In this document: piece by piece, positions 41,319 through 54,244 of the stretch | Layout of the letters: the number at the start of each line of letters is the position of its first letter | Numbering within the stretch: the first letter of the stretch is position 1 | NCBI GenBank assembly: GCA_022695795.1 | Contig: MU404060.1 | Coordinates: 1 to 64,000 of the forward strand | Direction: 5' to 3' | From: Biscogniauxia marginata | Lineage: Eukaryota > Ascomycota > Sordariomycetes > Xylariales > Xylariaceae | DNA length: 64,000 bases | Translations under genes and position numbers: made by a program | The notes under the pieces: model-generated | The model's input: the letters and a program-made list of their open reading frames with translations, nothing else | What the model was told of the DNA's origin: nothing | The model's database searches: none

Positions 41319-44300
41319 TTAGAGACTTATAATTGTATATTGGCGTGCGCGCGCGCGTATGAGTGTGTACGCAGATATACACGCTAGGGATTACGCAGAC
41401 TAGGTACCTGTTTTATCATGTGTATATACGTGTATGTATGTAGTGTAGTATAATTATGAACCAATGGGAAATTAATGCTTAACGATCAGTATTTGATTTG
41501 GAAGACGTCAGCCGTGATTAAAAGGGATTACCATTACCATTTATCGGGAATTCGATATCAGTAACGGGTATTATTAGATAGGAGGTATGTAGTAAGCTGG
41601 GAGATGTATTTACCTCGGATAATTAGGAACGGTTTGACACTTGGGGTACCCGTGGGCTGCCTCCCGGAAGAATTAAAATAATTACTACTAATACTTTGAA
41701 TTCGGGGATCCGGATTTCGGAGGATCGGAGGGAATGGTTGTGAGGCAACGCAGTGAGACGAGGCAAAAGAAAGATCCGGTCTTGGTATTCTGACGAAAAT
41801 GACATGTCCTATGCGGAGCGACGAGGCTGTGCGTGAGTCGTGTGTTTGCGAGGGCGATGAGGTTGATCAACATCATCATATATTTATTATACTTGCATGT
41901 CAATATGCATTTTTTTTTAGCCACTCCACGCAAACCGGGGCGATTTGTTACGCGCCGCCTACGACTGTGAAATAAGGGCGAAAATGTGCATTTTTGGTTT
42001 TATTTTATCACCTGGTTGTCTACCTACCTGGCCTTATAAATACCGCAATTGGTTCGAAGCATGACTGCATCGTCTACGTGATGGAGGGTGGTAGTGGTGA
42101 TGCGCTTGCGCAGGATATGTATAATCATGATTAGGTAGGTAGGTAGGTTGAGTGCTGTATCTGAAGGGCTCTCCTCCACCCCCTTGTCTCTTTTTATGCC
42201 TTGTTTGATTACTACCTAAGTAGGTAGCCAATGGAGTTTGCCGTATAGGCTATCTAGAGGGATATATACGTACGCATTGGGGAAATAAAAAAATTATTTT
42301 TTTTGGTGATGATGTGAGATAGGATGAGAGATATATACACGGGATAATAATTGGGATCTTCCACTTTGGTTTTCGTATAAGCTTGCCTATGTACATACAT
42401 ACCATATCTTAAGGCATTTTAAAAAAGTGAAGTATGTATTGACTAGAGCTGAAACTAATGAAGACAGAGCGTTTATTTACTTATTTATTGTAATCCTACA
42501 TAGGACTATACTAGGTGAGGCAGGCTGGTGATAAGCTGGTAACATAGTGTTAAAAACTAACAGCCATATACCTCGGAAAGTAACCCGTTATATTTAAGCA
42601 GTCATAACTTGCATTAAACTACCATTCTCATTTTGTTTTATTTCAATCATTTTGTTTTATCACTTGAAAAGGCTTGGTTATAAGTGTCAACGGGTAACGT
42701 GCAACTTTGAGCTGTGGTGTTTTTTTCTTGACATTATTTCGACTAGGTACCTAGGTAGGTAGTGCGAATTGTTAAGGAGTGAGAGGAAGTCAATCCACCT
42801 GGAGTAAGCGCCGAACTCATCATCGGTCGTGGGGCTAGATATACTCGTAATGGGGGGAAAAGCACCTGGCAGTATAAGGTGCATATGTAGGATCGATCAA
42901 ATTGTAAATTCCAATTAGGTGATTATGATATTTTTGATGGGGGTCTAGGCTGCCCTTTTGCCGCGGTATACACCCCGATTTGAGGTTCGCTGGCTATAAT
43001 AGGTAACTTATTCGGTGATGGTGGCAGATACGTAGCACTATGGGTGAGCTATTATCGTCTAAGCCACAACTGAACCGCGCGCATGCATCAATCGGCATAG
43101 ACGGGAACTTTTCCTCACGTCGAGTTATTTTCTTTTTGTCGTGCCCATGTTTTGTATCTGATGATTGCCATCCGTCAAAATCCTTGATACGTCGTAAGTT
43201 AGAGGACTTACCCCCCCTTAGGTGATGGTTAGTGGCAGTTATCATGCGGACCTAGGTGTCATGAAATGTCCGAGGTGACACGTATGAATTCTTTATGTTG
43301 CGCAGTTTATGCTGTTACACATTCATCAAGGGGCGGGATCGAGAAGGGATGGGTATGCAGCCAGCCGGTGGACAGCCAGCCCTTGGACCGGAAGGTCGGG
43401 TCCCGTCCGGGCGTGAGGTCATCGTCGAGAGACCACGCACGGCAGTCTTCAAGGCCAAGGTCGAGGCCCAGGTCAGACCAGGCCGGCTCCCCATGCATGT
43501 TGGGCGGTATGCATCCAAGCCACGAGCCTTGCGATCCGTGCCTTGCGGTCTGAGAGACACTGACCAGGCGTGGTTCCTGATTGGATGGGCTGGATGGACA
43601 CCGGCCGACCGCCTCTTACACCTCACCAGGCCGTCCATCTTGGAGGTATGGAATCACGGTGTGATATTTTTAAATGGGAGGAGGTAGAGGATTCAAAAAG
43701 TGGAAAATGCCTCTGTCTGTATGCTGTAGAATATGCAATCCAATCATTGACTACCTCGGTTAGTCCTGAGGAAGCGATGGTGCTTTCAAAGCCACATACG
43801 TATGACTGACTCGTGGACTCGTGGACCTGTTGGCTGGTAATAGTCGTATATGTACGGTACCTACTCAACCTACATCCTTACATGGAATGGAGGCTAGGTA
43901 TGATCCAGATTGTAGGGCAGTACCTATCACACGTTGTTAACCCAACAACCCGCAGAAATCGAAACAAAACCCACCATCCATCGCCAATGTTTGCCCACGT
44001 GGCCAAGCTAAGAGTGGGATTTAATGCACGCTCATGTAGAGTTGGAACTCGAATTTCTTGTTTATTGGGAGCCAGGAGACTAAGAGACTATATAGTGAAC
44101 CTATGACAGCCAACCAAGACCGACAAGAAACTTGGCTACGCACATCATAGATCCTCCACACTTGGAGCAAGCTTGGCCAAAGCTTCTTTCTCGTGCTTGT
44201 GTAAAACAAGCTTTTCCAAGGTTGAAACGAAATGCATGTAGCTTCTTGCCTGTACATAGTTGTACATGTATTGATGTACGATAGAGAATGCTAATGATAC

Positions 44301-45780
44301 CTTTGATTGTCTAGGTAATCTGTACCTTGGGTATGTACCATACATAATACAGTAACTTGAGTGCTTTAATTCATTGGGTGTAAAATCTCCGTGGATGTGA
44401 TAATGCGAAGAGAGAATAATAGGTACATGTATCAACCTAATCCTTGTAACTTCAGTGATACCCGTGCGGAATTCCCCCCAGTTGATTTTTTGATTGACAC
44501 AAATAAGAGATACAAACAAGAGAGATACCAGACAGAACACATCTGTACTATATACATACCTGTAAGAACACCTCAAGTCAAGTTGATATGTCTGTGATGC
44601 CTTAATACTTGTAGTGTAGGTACTTATTAATAATACAACCAACTACCTAAGGCATCGAGATATGTACACCCAAACTAACTCTCTTTCACCAACCCGCCCT
44701 GTTGACATTGATTTGCATTGACTACATGTAACAACACATCAGAGCACGTCAGCAACGTCCTACACGAGTCCAATAAACTAAGCAGTTCTACGTACGACCT
44801 AACAGTCAGTTGTAAGTCAGAGCCACGTTTGTCTTATGACACCTGTTCTAGGCTCTTAAGACGACCAGAGAGGCCTCCCCCCTTCCAACTCACGGACCCT
44901 GGTTGTTAGGTTAGGTATCTGCCGGCCGGCCGCTTTTTTATTTTGTTTCAATGTCCCCCGTAGGTCGAGACGATAAGATTCGCAGCTACAATCCTAGTCC
45001 CTACTAGGCGATGATTATCATTAACTCCTATTACCTTAAGGTAGCGAGTGTACATGTAGTTGAAATTTGCAATGCATACAAGTTGTTGCTGGCTCCCCCT
45101 TCTTCTCTTCGCATCCTCTCTCTCCCCCCTTGCTCTTGTTCTCCTCCGCTACAGTGAATGCATATTCTACGCGTCAGTTTGTTGACCTGCACTGCCTATC
45201 GAAGACCTCTCGACCTCAGCACGACGTATACAAAAGGCGAAGAGGGACCCCGGGATTTGCGCGGCCTTTTCTATCTATTACTAACTCAAATTGTCTACTG
45301 TATGTGGTGTCGCCACGCGTCAGCTTCGCCTTCAGCAGTGCCCTTCCGAAAACTAACTCTGTTTTAGTCTTTGTTCCGAAAAGGGGCGAAGCAGTGACCG
45401 GAGACACAGTACCTGCTCCCTCAATTTGCGTCGATATAAGGCTCATTAGTTTGCGACATCACCGAGTTAGAATCGCCGTGGCTCGAGATCATTACCTCAT
45501 CGTCCAGACGACACCGAAATAGCGAGCCGCATCACTGTCGACTTGTCGCGCGGTTAACAAACGACAGAGACGTTCTTTTACGAAATACACGTTACATGTA
45601 CCGCATAGGAGAGCCGAACGCCGACCCTTATAATTAATCAACCAATATTAATTAATTCGTCGGAGCGTCTCCCCATATATAATATACATTCCGACGACCT
45701 ATCAACCTACCACCTTAGGTATATATACACATTATATACACACTGTATATAGTTGTGTAACGATTCAGACCTCAGCATTA
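41319..45780. other. Intergenic, 4.5 kb, no supported gene
   Basis: A short (CG)n stretch lies at about 41344-41358. TACCTA/TAGGTA motifs recur (41401, 42130, 42211, 42744-42762). A GC-rich island at about 43320-43690 stands out from the AT-richer flanks; an open frame of 130 codons there has no recognisable domain. A 165-codon minus-strand frame at 44145-44642 is also unrecognised. None is called as a gene. Confidence 0.5.
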
Positions 45781-46574
45781 GCGGCTGGCACTAAACATGT
45801 CAGGACAATGTGAGTTCCTTTTTTTTTCTTTTCTTTTTTTTCTTCCTCTTCGGTATGAAGCCAAAAGTATGGGGCCGACTGGGCGATCGGGAGAACAGGC
45901 CAGGGGGGAAAAGGAAATATTCTCGGCCTCTGATTGCTCGGAATTGCTCGCTCTCGCGCCTACGACCCCCACAAAGCACGCTACCTACCACCAATCTGTC
46001 ATGACCTAATCTCATTTCCGTCCCTTGCCCCACAAAACCGGGGGGTGGCTACAGCACCTACTCCCTTCTACGACATCCCCCAAATTCTTCTAAGTCCATT
46101 CGTTTGCTCTGGAATCCTGAATCTCTACGACCACAACCAGGTCGCCAGGCCATTCACTTCACCAGCCTAGCCCAGTCAAGTCAATTTCTTCAAGTCTCTG
46201 TCATTACTAGTGTTTTGGTCGCAATCAATTTGCTCCCACATGACCGTACCTGTATCCGATCTTTGTCACTCCCTGAACAATCCCACCAGCCAACCAACAA
46301 ACACAAAACCTACACGGCCGGCAAGAAAAAGAATATAGCCAAACACGGCAGATTCAACACTTCCCCTGCGAGCACAGCACCTGCATACACCTTTATTTGA
46401 TAATCATAATAGCCTGTTGTACTCGCTGCACTCGCTGCATCTCCCCATCTCCACCAAACCACCTCCTGTCGCCCCCGAGAATCACACTTGCATCATCTCC
46501 ATTTACAGAACCGTCACCCTGCAGTGACGGATGGACAGCTTCTTGCACAACATCGCAGAACAAATACTCACATA
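45781..46574. promoter_or_regulatory. Long pyrimidine-rich leader/promoter of the Ca2+/H+ exchanger
   Basis: T/C-rich tracts and several small ATG-initiated frames precede the exchanger. One of them, ATGTCAGGACAAT at 45796 followed by GTGAGT, could be a short upstream exon or uORF. The coding frame stays open upstream of ATG 46575 for about 90 nt without another ATG. The transcription start is unknown. Confidence 0.4.
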
Positions 46575-48465
46575 ATGTCTCAACCAGTCAATTTATATTC
46601 TATTAAAAACAAGGCGCACCATCTGAGTCGTCGCGACTCTGGTGGCAGCTCCATTTTCAACCCCTTTAGGCACATTGGTTGGGAAGCGCCGAAGCGATCG
46701 AACACCCTCAACGATGCTGAGCTCGGACAGGGACAGGGAGAGCATGGCACTGACAACCCCGATACGTCTTTGAGACCTCAGAGCACCGCCCCGGAGCGTC
46801 TACAGACCCCGAACGAGGAGGCGTCGCACACGAGCAAGGACATCGAACACGGAGATGGCACTAACAAAGAACCTAACGACGTGTTCGACTCCCGGGACAC
46901 GACGATGGATAGCCCGGGCGGTAATGGTAACGTGCGACGTCGCGGCGGCCCCAAGGACGACACTCTCGAGGAAGCTCATGTCGGCGTGGACGACGAGAAG
47001 CCCAAGAAAAAACCTGGCCTTCTCAAACATGTCCAGCCCAGTCAGCCGTTTACCCTCAAGAACCAGCTCCAGCGAACTTTCCTGAACTCGTGGATCAACA
47101 TCCTATTGGTGGCTGCCCCCGTCGGAATTGCCTTGTGGGCTGTCGACGTCGATGGTCGCGTCGTTTTCGGTGTCAACTTCATTGCCATCATCCCGCTTGC
47201 TGCTATGCTAAGTTTTGCAACGGAGGAAATTGCCCTGCGCACCGGCGAGGTTCTCGGTGGCCTGATCAACGCGACTTTTGGGTGAGCAGCCATTCAGATT
47301 CAACTAGGCGGGTTTGTCACTAAGGACCATACTGACTCGAAGACAGAAATGCCGTCGAACTCATTGTAGCCATTATTGCTTTGACTCAGGATCAAGTTAC
47401 GGTTGTGCAAACTTCTCTAGTCGGCAGTATTCTCTCCAACCTACTTCTTGTCCTAGGCTTCTGCTTCTTATGCGGTGGTCTGAATCGCCGGGAACAGTAC
47501 TTCAATACCACAGTTGCGCAGACTGCCGCCAGTCTGCTCGCACTGGCGGTGGGAAGTCTTATCGTCCCTACCGTCTTTTCGCACACTCCGGATTTCAGTT
47601 CTAGTGATAACATCACCAGCCTGGACCCCGGCGCTGTTCCTCAGTTGTCTCACGGCGTCTCCGTCATCCTCCTATTCGTGTACGGCTTCTACCTGCTCTT
47701 CCAACTCAAGACTCATAGCAGTGTCTTCAACGAAGAGAGCCAGAAGGTGCCGGCCAAGGATCTTTTCAGGAAGAGGGGCTCTAACCCAGACGCGTCTGTG
47801 GCCTCTGTTATGGCCGCAGCAGGTGGTACCCATGCTTCTATTCCTAGAGGCGACGGCCAGAGTTACGAGGCCATGGTCAAGAATCCTACGATTGAGGAGG
47901 AAGATGAGGAGGAGGAGCCGCAGCTGAACTTCCTTGTGGCTCTGTTCACGCTAACTATCTCTACTGTCATTATTGCTCTCTGTGCTGAGGGTATGGTCAG
48001 TGGTATTGAGGCTATTACTGCCGAAGGTGTTAGCGAAGAATTCGTGGGTCTCATTCTTATTCCGATCGTCGGTAACGCTTGCGAACACGCCACCGCTGTC
48101 ACGGTTGCCATCAAGGACAAGATGGATCTCGCCATTGGTGTCGCTATTGGATCGTCCATGCAAGTTGCGCTCTTCCTCATTCCGCTACTGACTATCATCG
48201 GCTGGGGCATGGGCAACCAAGAGATGACTCTCGCTTTCGATACCTTTCAAATTGTTGTTCTCTTCGTATCTGTCCTCCTGGTCAACTACCTCATAGGAGA
48301 TGGAAAGAGTCACTGGCTAGAAGGCGCCTTGCTAATATGCCTGTATCTGATTATTGCCATATGCGCATGGTGTAAGTCTGCCTCGAATTTGCCTCTGGTT
48401 GATGAACGCCCCGAACTAATTGTATATTTTTAGACTATCCCAACAACGAAACAAGCGCATCATAG
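46575..48465 (+). CDS. Vacuolar Ca2+/H+ exchanger (CAX/Vcx1 family)
   Basis: Three exons (46575-47281, 47347-48371, 48434-48465) encode 587 residues. CAX proteins use the vacuolar proton gradient to move cytosolic Ca2+ into the vacuole. It starts MSQPVNLYSIKNKAHHLSRR, followed by a long hydrophilic N-terminus (about 170 residues, acidic and proline/glycine-rich) that may be regulatory. TM1 is near 173-190 (WINILLVAAPVGIALW). The two pseudo-symmetric ion-binding repeats are GNAVELIVAIIALTQDQVTV (from G236) and GNACEHATAVTVAIKD (from G478), with the essential glutamates in GNAVE and GNACE. An acidic loop EEEDEEEE (about 418) separates the halves. The introns have standard donors (GTGAGC, GTAAGT) with CTGAC or AT-rich 3' parts; the last exon adds YYPNNETSAS after ICAW. 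Crz1/calcineurin control is usual for this family, but I did not identify a site. Confidence 0.92.
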
Positions 48466-51400
48466 TCTAATCTACCACAACCCCTTCTGGCGATTACGTT
48501 GCCCTTTTTTTCTGCATTACGCATTCGATTTTGACTATTCCGGCTTCAATTCTCTTGTATGAATTATTGGTAAACCTGTGTAATGCTCGTGTGGATGCGT
48601 CAAACCCCGACTTGTGAAGCAATGATTTTCTTAGGACCTGAGGACAGGTGAACGTGTCTTGACGCATATTTACGATGCCCTCCACACCACGCCACCGCTC
48701 CTACGAATTCTTTCGGCGTTCCGAATCAAAGCAGGTCTTAATCTTCGTTTGATTCCTCGTACGTATGAAGCCTCTGGGGGCCAGATTTCAGAAAGAACGA
48801 AAAACCAGTAAAATGTAGAATCGGTGCCAGCGCGGCGTTCTTTGGTTTTGGGATTATGTTTCTTGTTCCAGTTTTCTAAAGTTAGAAGAGGGCGGTTCGT
48901 CACAAGTCCGAAAGCCTTCGGGGGCAAACTCGAGCTCTTAACTACGTTTAACCTGCTGAATCAGGTGCTCGGACCGCGCAATGAGATTTGTGTGGATGAG
49001 CATGGAAAGAAAAAAGGGACATGTTGGATGGGAATACCCTATCTTCACGCTTGATTTTTTTGTTCCCGAACGAGCCAAAGAGGATGGTGGAAGAAAATAC
49101 CCGGCATACTACGTTTGTTATTGTTGTAGAATCTGACAAGGCAGAATTGTCTTCTGGTTAGATCGGAACACATTCGGTTCCTGGAGTTTAGTCTCGCGGG
49201 CTTGTGTAATGGAAACAGCGCAAGCAGCGAGTTGGAAAAAAAGGATGAGGATTTGGAAGTTTGGTGATGTGGAGGAAGACAGTAGGGTAGAACAAAGTAA
49301 TAAACGTTTTAAAAAAAACTTTTTTTTCTCAAAATTTGTTTAGAACATGATTTCTATGAGAACTTTTCTCGGATGTTATCTTGCAGGGAATTAAGACCTG
49401 GTGGTTTTAAACATTCTGTAGCGATAAGCCACCAAAGATTTATTTGCAGAAATAGGCCAACGGATGTACGACGTAGAAGAGAGCGTGTTGGGCCAGTCGA
49501 GAAAAAGGCAAATACCCTCGTTTTCTTCTCTGCTCGTAAGTAGCCCATGGCTAATTACTTCTACCTAGATAAACAGATTTATAACTAACTAGGTAATCAC
49601 TAAGATAGTCGATTACCTACCTATTCGTGTACTCTCACGTATCTTCGTGATTCGGTCCGGGATTTATAAGTCAACTACTAATAAGAAGATCGACGGGAAA
49701 GCGGAAAGCGGTAATGGTGGGAGAAGAAAAAAGGGGTAATGTATAATTCGGCACAACTCAAATCAACCCTACCTACCGACCAGAAATCACCGGTTCAAGG
49801 TACAAAAAAGATGATATGACTTGTATTTGCCCGTCTTTGTATAAGTGACAGCAACTAATAGATTTTTTACATTGTCTCGGTATAGACATCGGGATAGAAT
49901 TCTTTTCTGCCCCCTTTTTCCACTTGGAATCATGGTATAGGTTTTTTAACGCGGAATGAAAGTTTATATATAGGTACCTATATATTAAATATCTAAAAAC
50001 GTAGAAAAAAGAGAAGAAGGGGAAAAAAACTCAAAAGAGCAAATATATGAGTTATAGAATTATGATGGCATGGTGGCGGAAGGGAATGATACTCCAGGTC
50101 CCTCCTTCCTCCCTTTCCCTGGGTATGTATGTTGTCATGGTAGTACGTAGGTAGTGGCGTGAGGAAAAAGGGGGGGGGGGAAGCCAACCGGCCGAGTAAG
50201 TTTTGGGGCTGTGTGCTGCAGCTGGAGCTTATGATAGGCTGGGTTTACATATATTAGGTAGGTAGTGTACCTAGTTACACACAAAAGAAGAAACAAGGCA
50301 CGCATATAAACGTTACACATACACGAGTGACGTGGGAGATTATGTAGGTGAGGCACACGATTTTGTTTTCGGGCCGGCAAGTAAGAGAGAGAGAGAGTGT
50401 GTGTGTGTACGTATGCATGTATGTATGTGGTGGTAAAGTGTGCTAGGCGTTACACTTGCGTGTTTGGCGTATAATAGGACCTATAAAGACAGGCGAGGAG
50501 CTTTTCCACAACATAGTTGATGGAAGACTTTGGCTTTCTTTTTGTTCGTATTTGGGCAACTGCCTAACCAGAGAGGGTATATCACCCCCCTTACTTATAT
50601 AAAGTACGTTTTGCTATTATTTTGATCAAGATTACTTCTCTTTATTAGCCTCATGGCGGCGTAGTTAGGTCATCGGGTAGGTAATATCTGACCCCGGACG
50701 CCCGGGCAATGTGACACGGGCACGGGGGTTTGCCTCTCGACAACGCCGGAACTACATATATACATAACAGCCCCGTTCTAGGTCTGTAACCGCTTACCTA
50801 CCTAGGTACTTCTATGTACAGCATATGTAGTGTACAGCTAGATTGGGCCAGGTCCGGTAGTAAAGATCGGCGAGGGAGTGAATCTATACGTACGTGTTAT
50901 GCGTGGTAAGATCTTGGGAATCCTTCAGAGATCTCATGCATACTATGGGGTAACTCTGGGGACGCCAGGGATAAGAGAGAAGGGGCAAAGTTTGCCACCA
51001 GTTACTAGTTTACAAGAAATCCACGTCGGGGCAACGTTGGGGGCCAGATATATACCGAGCCTAGGTTAGCTAACAAGGCTGGTAATGTACGTAAGGGGGG
51101 CCAAGTCCCATGGGAACTCCTATTCTTCCACCTCCCCCCGGGGGTAATCTTACTTTATTTCCCTCCAAGCGCTATATGGGGTGACGTGCATGAGCCACGT
51201 GTAAATCGCCACGTGGTATAGATCTATCTGACGTATAAGAGAAAATCCGGGGGAAAGAAAGAGAGGAAAGAGCCGCATCCGGCTGGCCCGGGTGTTGGTT
51301 GGGGGCCAAGACGTAGTTGGGGGCTAAAAGAACTATTGCGGCTGGAGGGGAAAAAAATGTTGTGGGGTTTTCTCACCTCAGCTCAACGTTGGATTGGAGC

Positions 51401-52169
51401 TGGGATATGATTGATATTAGGTAAAAGCTGCCTTGTTTGCGCGTTCGTGCTTACATACCTCATTTATACCTACCTCTTGTGTAAGGGAGGGGAATGGTAT
51501 AAATGGCGTGAGTTGCACCTTAGGGGGGGCTTAGCTTAGGATCGTGACTTTCCCCTCCTTTCTCTACCTTTTACCATCGTACCTGATTAGCTGAGTTCCA
51601 TAGAACCTTGTCAGCCAGGGGCTCGTTGCAGCTAGGAGAGGTGAGTCCTGGCGATGGTGACTCATCGTGTAAGTAACAAAACCAACAACTACGAGGGGGG
51701 AGCCGCCAAAGCTCTTAACTTGAAAGTACAAAACTTCTTCCGATTGTCTTCATGGAAGAAAAAAAAATTTTTTGTCCTTGAGGAAGCGAGCATATCCTAC
51801 GATGATATCTATACAAAGGAATAGACAGCGCTGCGACTTCTCAGAGACAGCATGCCTACCTACTGATTTCCACTCTTCAAGTTCGAGAATAAAATAAATC
51901 GCTCATCAGAATCATTTCATTCCGACGCTCGTGGCTATAAAGACATTCGAAGATTTATACCAGTACCACGCACACATTACGATTCGGTCACAAATAAATA
52001 ATATAGCGAATCAAGGGTAGGTTGAAGATTTCTTTGAATTTATATCCACTAACATGGTATCTTGAATATTGTGACGGGGTTTATGGAGAAATTAGCTGGC
52101 ACTACGTTGGTTTCCGCCCGCACACCTGCTTGTTTTCCCCCTTTACCTCCTCCTCCGGGGGTTACATCC
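48466..52169. other. Intergenic, 3.7 kb, no supported gene
   Basis: This lies between two 3' ends (convergent genes). TACCTAGGTA-type motifs occur at 49971-49980, about 50254-50275 and 50794-50811. A GA/GT microsatellite lies at about 50385-50430. A/T runs occur at 49310-49330. Open frames are short and unrecognised. Confidence 0.6.
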
Positions 52170-54244
52170 CTAGATATTCGTATCAAGGGCCTTCTTCTCG
52201 TCCACCGGCGCGGGGGGAGCCTTCTCCTCGTCGCTGTCGCGGTCCGAGTCGCGCTTCATGTCCACAAAGTCGGTGTTGAGCACGAACTCCTCCTCGTCGA
52301 GGTGGCGGAAGGTGAAGTAGAAGATGACGGTGAGGGCGGCGCCGGCGATGGTGGGGCCGGCGAACGCCCAGATGAGGAAGGGGTCGCGGATGGCGGGGGC
52401 GGTGGCGAGGCCGATGGCGGCCGAGACGGCGCTCATGAAGAGGTTGATCGAGGCGACGAGGCCCTTCATGTTGGTCGGCGCGCGCGAGTACGCGATCCCG
52501 TACGCCGTCACGTTGACGAAGATCTCGGATATGGCCCCCAGGATCACGGGGATCGAGTACAGCGCGTACGACACGGTCGACAGCGAGGGCGCGCCCTCGG
52601 GCACGATCTCCGCGCACGTCGTCGCGTTCCACCCGCACGGCGACGTCTTGTACACGTAGTACTGCAGGATCGAGTACCCGATCGACCCGATCGTGCCGAG
52701 CGCGAAGCCGAACGTCATCCGAGAGATGGCGCCCCACTTGATGCCCTTCTTCCGCAGGAAGGGGTATACGATGTGGTTCATGATGGGTACCACTAGTCGG
52801 AGAAGTGCGCGTTAGCGATCACGGTGATGGCCAGAACTTGACGGTTAGGGGGAGAGAAGGGGAGACCTAGGGCCGGGAGAAGGCACCAAAAAAAAAGAAA
52901 GAGAAAGATTTACTCACCGACTACGATACTGACAGAGTTCAGGTTGTCGAGCAGATCGTTCGGCAGACCGTTGGTGTCCATGCCGGCAGTCAGGGCGTTG
53001 GCGGCGGCGCCGAGGCCGCCGTCGTTAATCTGCCAGATTGGCGTGAACAGGAAGATACCGCAGGCCTGGAACGTGCGGCGCACGTGGTCGACGAACTGGT
53101 CATCGTACGCGTACACCTTGGTGCTTCCCGCGGCGCGGCGCACGCTCGGCTTGCCGATGTCCCAGAAGCCCTTGCGGCCGATCCTCTTGAGCCCGCCGTG
53201 GGCGAAGATGTCGCCGAGCACCTTGAACACGTTGCCCAGGTCCGAGCCGCCCGGGGGCTGCTTGATGAGCCGCGGGTTCAGGTACCAGAGCAGCGGCGGC
53301 AGCATCAGGTACAGGATGGTCGGGATCAGGTAGGCGGCCCAGTAGCCGACGATCTTGGCGAGGTAGGTGGTCGGGATGCCGAAGCAGGCGCCGAGGTTGA
53401 TCAGCAAGTAAAACCACAGCATGACGCTGTTGATGGACTCCTCGGGGTCGACGATGACGCGCTCGCCATTCGTGTCCGTGACCACGTGGGCGACCTTGTG
53501 CGGGCTCTGGTCGATGACGGTGGGCGAGATGTTGGGCTTGAACTGGGCCGCGCCCACGGCCAGCATGTACAGCGAGAGCGCGAAGGGCCCGATGGCGTGG
53601 CCCGACTGCAGCACCGGCGGCAGCGACGAGATGATCATGATGATGTGCGCTACGCCGCAGACTGCCACACCCCAGCAGATCATCTTGAACCGTCCGTACT
53701 TGGTGTCGGCGAGCCAGCCGAAGTACACGGGCAGCGCGTACGCTAGGAACTTGAAGGACTCGGTCATGGCCGTCGCCACGACGCTGCCCTTGCCCAGCGC
53801 GCCGGCCGTGTAGTCGGACCCGGGGGCGGCGGCGCCGGTGCCCGGCCCGTCGGGCGGCAGCGGGGCGCGGATGAAGTTCTTGTACACCTGGTTGCAGCCG
53901 TAGTACGAGGCGCGCTCGGCGAACTCGACGGCGCACAGGTAGTAGCAGGTCGAGGGCATGGCGCCGGCGATGCGCCGCAGCGTCGACTTCTCCTCCTCAG
54001 TCGGGAGCACGAGCCCGTGGAGGGTCTCGTGGCCGTCCTCGGTGGCGCCCTTCTCCGAGGCGTTGGCATTCGCCTGCGTCTTCTCGTCGAGAGCGGTCTC
54101 GTCGACAGAAGCGCGCACCGCGCCGACGGGCGCGGTGGCGGTGCCGATGGTGGTAGCGGTATCTTATTAGAGGGGACAAGTCAGTAGGGGCGACATTGTC
54201 TAGAAATTCTCAATCATTGGTAAGTGCTAGTATGTCTTACCCAT
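52170..54244 (-). CDS. PTR2-type di/tripeptide proton symporter (POT family)
   Basis: Three exons (54241-54244, 52918-54162, 52170-52792) encode 623 residues of a plasma-membrane transporter importing di- and tripeptides with H+. The first exon is only ATGG: donor GTAAG at 54240, branch TACTGAC, acceptor AATAAG at 54163; joining gives MDTATTIGTATAPVGAVRAS, and no other ATG of this frame lies upstream of conserved sequence. Motifs: EFAERASYYG (the ExxER..YYG motif of TM1), a GWLADTKYGRFK loop, FKPNISPTVIDQ (PTR2 signature) and WQINDGGLGAAANAL. The second intron (52793-52917) restores SIVV/VVPIMNHIVYPF. About twelve membrane segments are visible. The acidic C-tail ends DEEKAPPAPVDEKKALDTNI. Codons end overwhelmingly in G or C, more so than in neighbouring genes, suggesting high expression or a different history. 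Confidence 0.92.

Noticed and set aside
44145..44642. 165-codon minus-strand open frame
   Set aside because: No recognisable domain and no clear upstream signals; too weak to call.
46488..46574. Upstream extension of the Ca2+/H+ exchanger
   Set aside because: The frame is open but begins with TTG, not ATG; the first ATG is at 46575 and gives a family-like start.
53084..53936. Long open frames on both strands across PTR2
   Set aside because: Shadows caused by high GC at third positions; the PTR2 motifs lie in one frame only.
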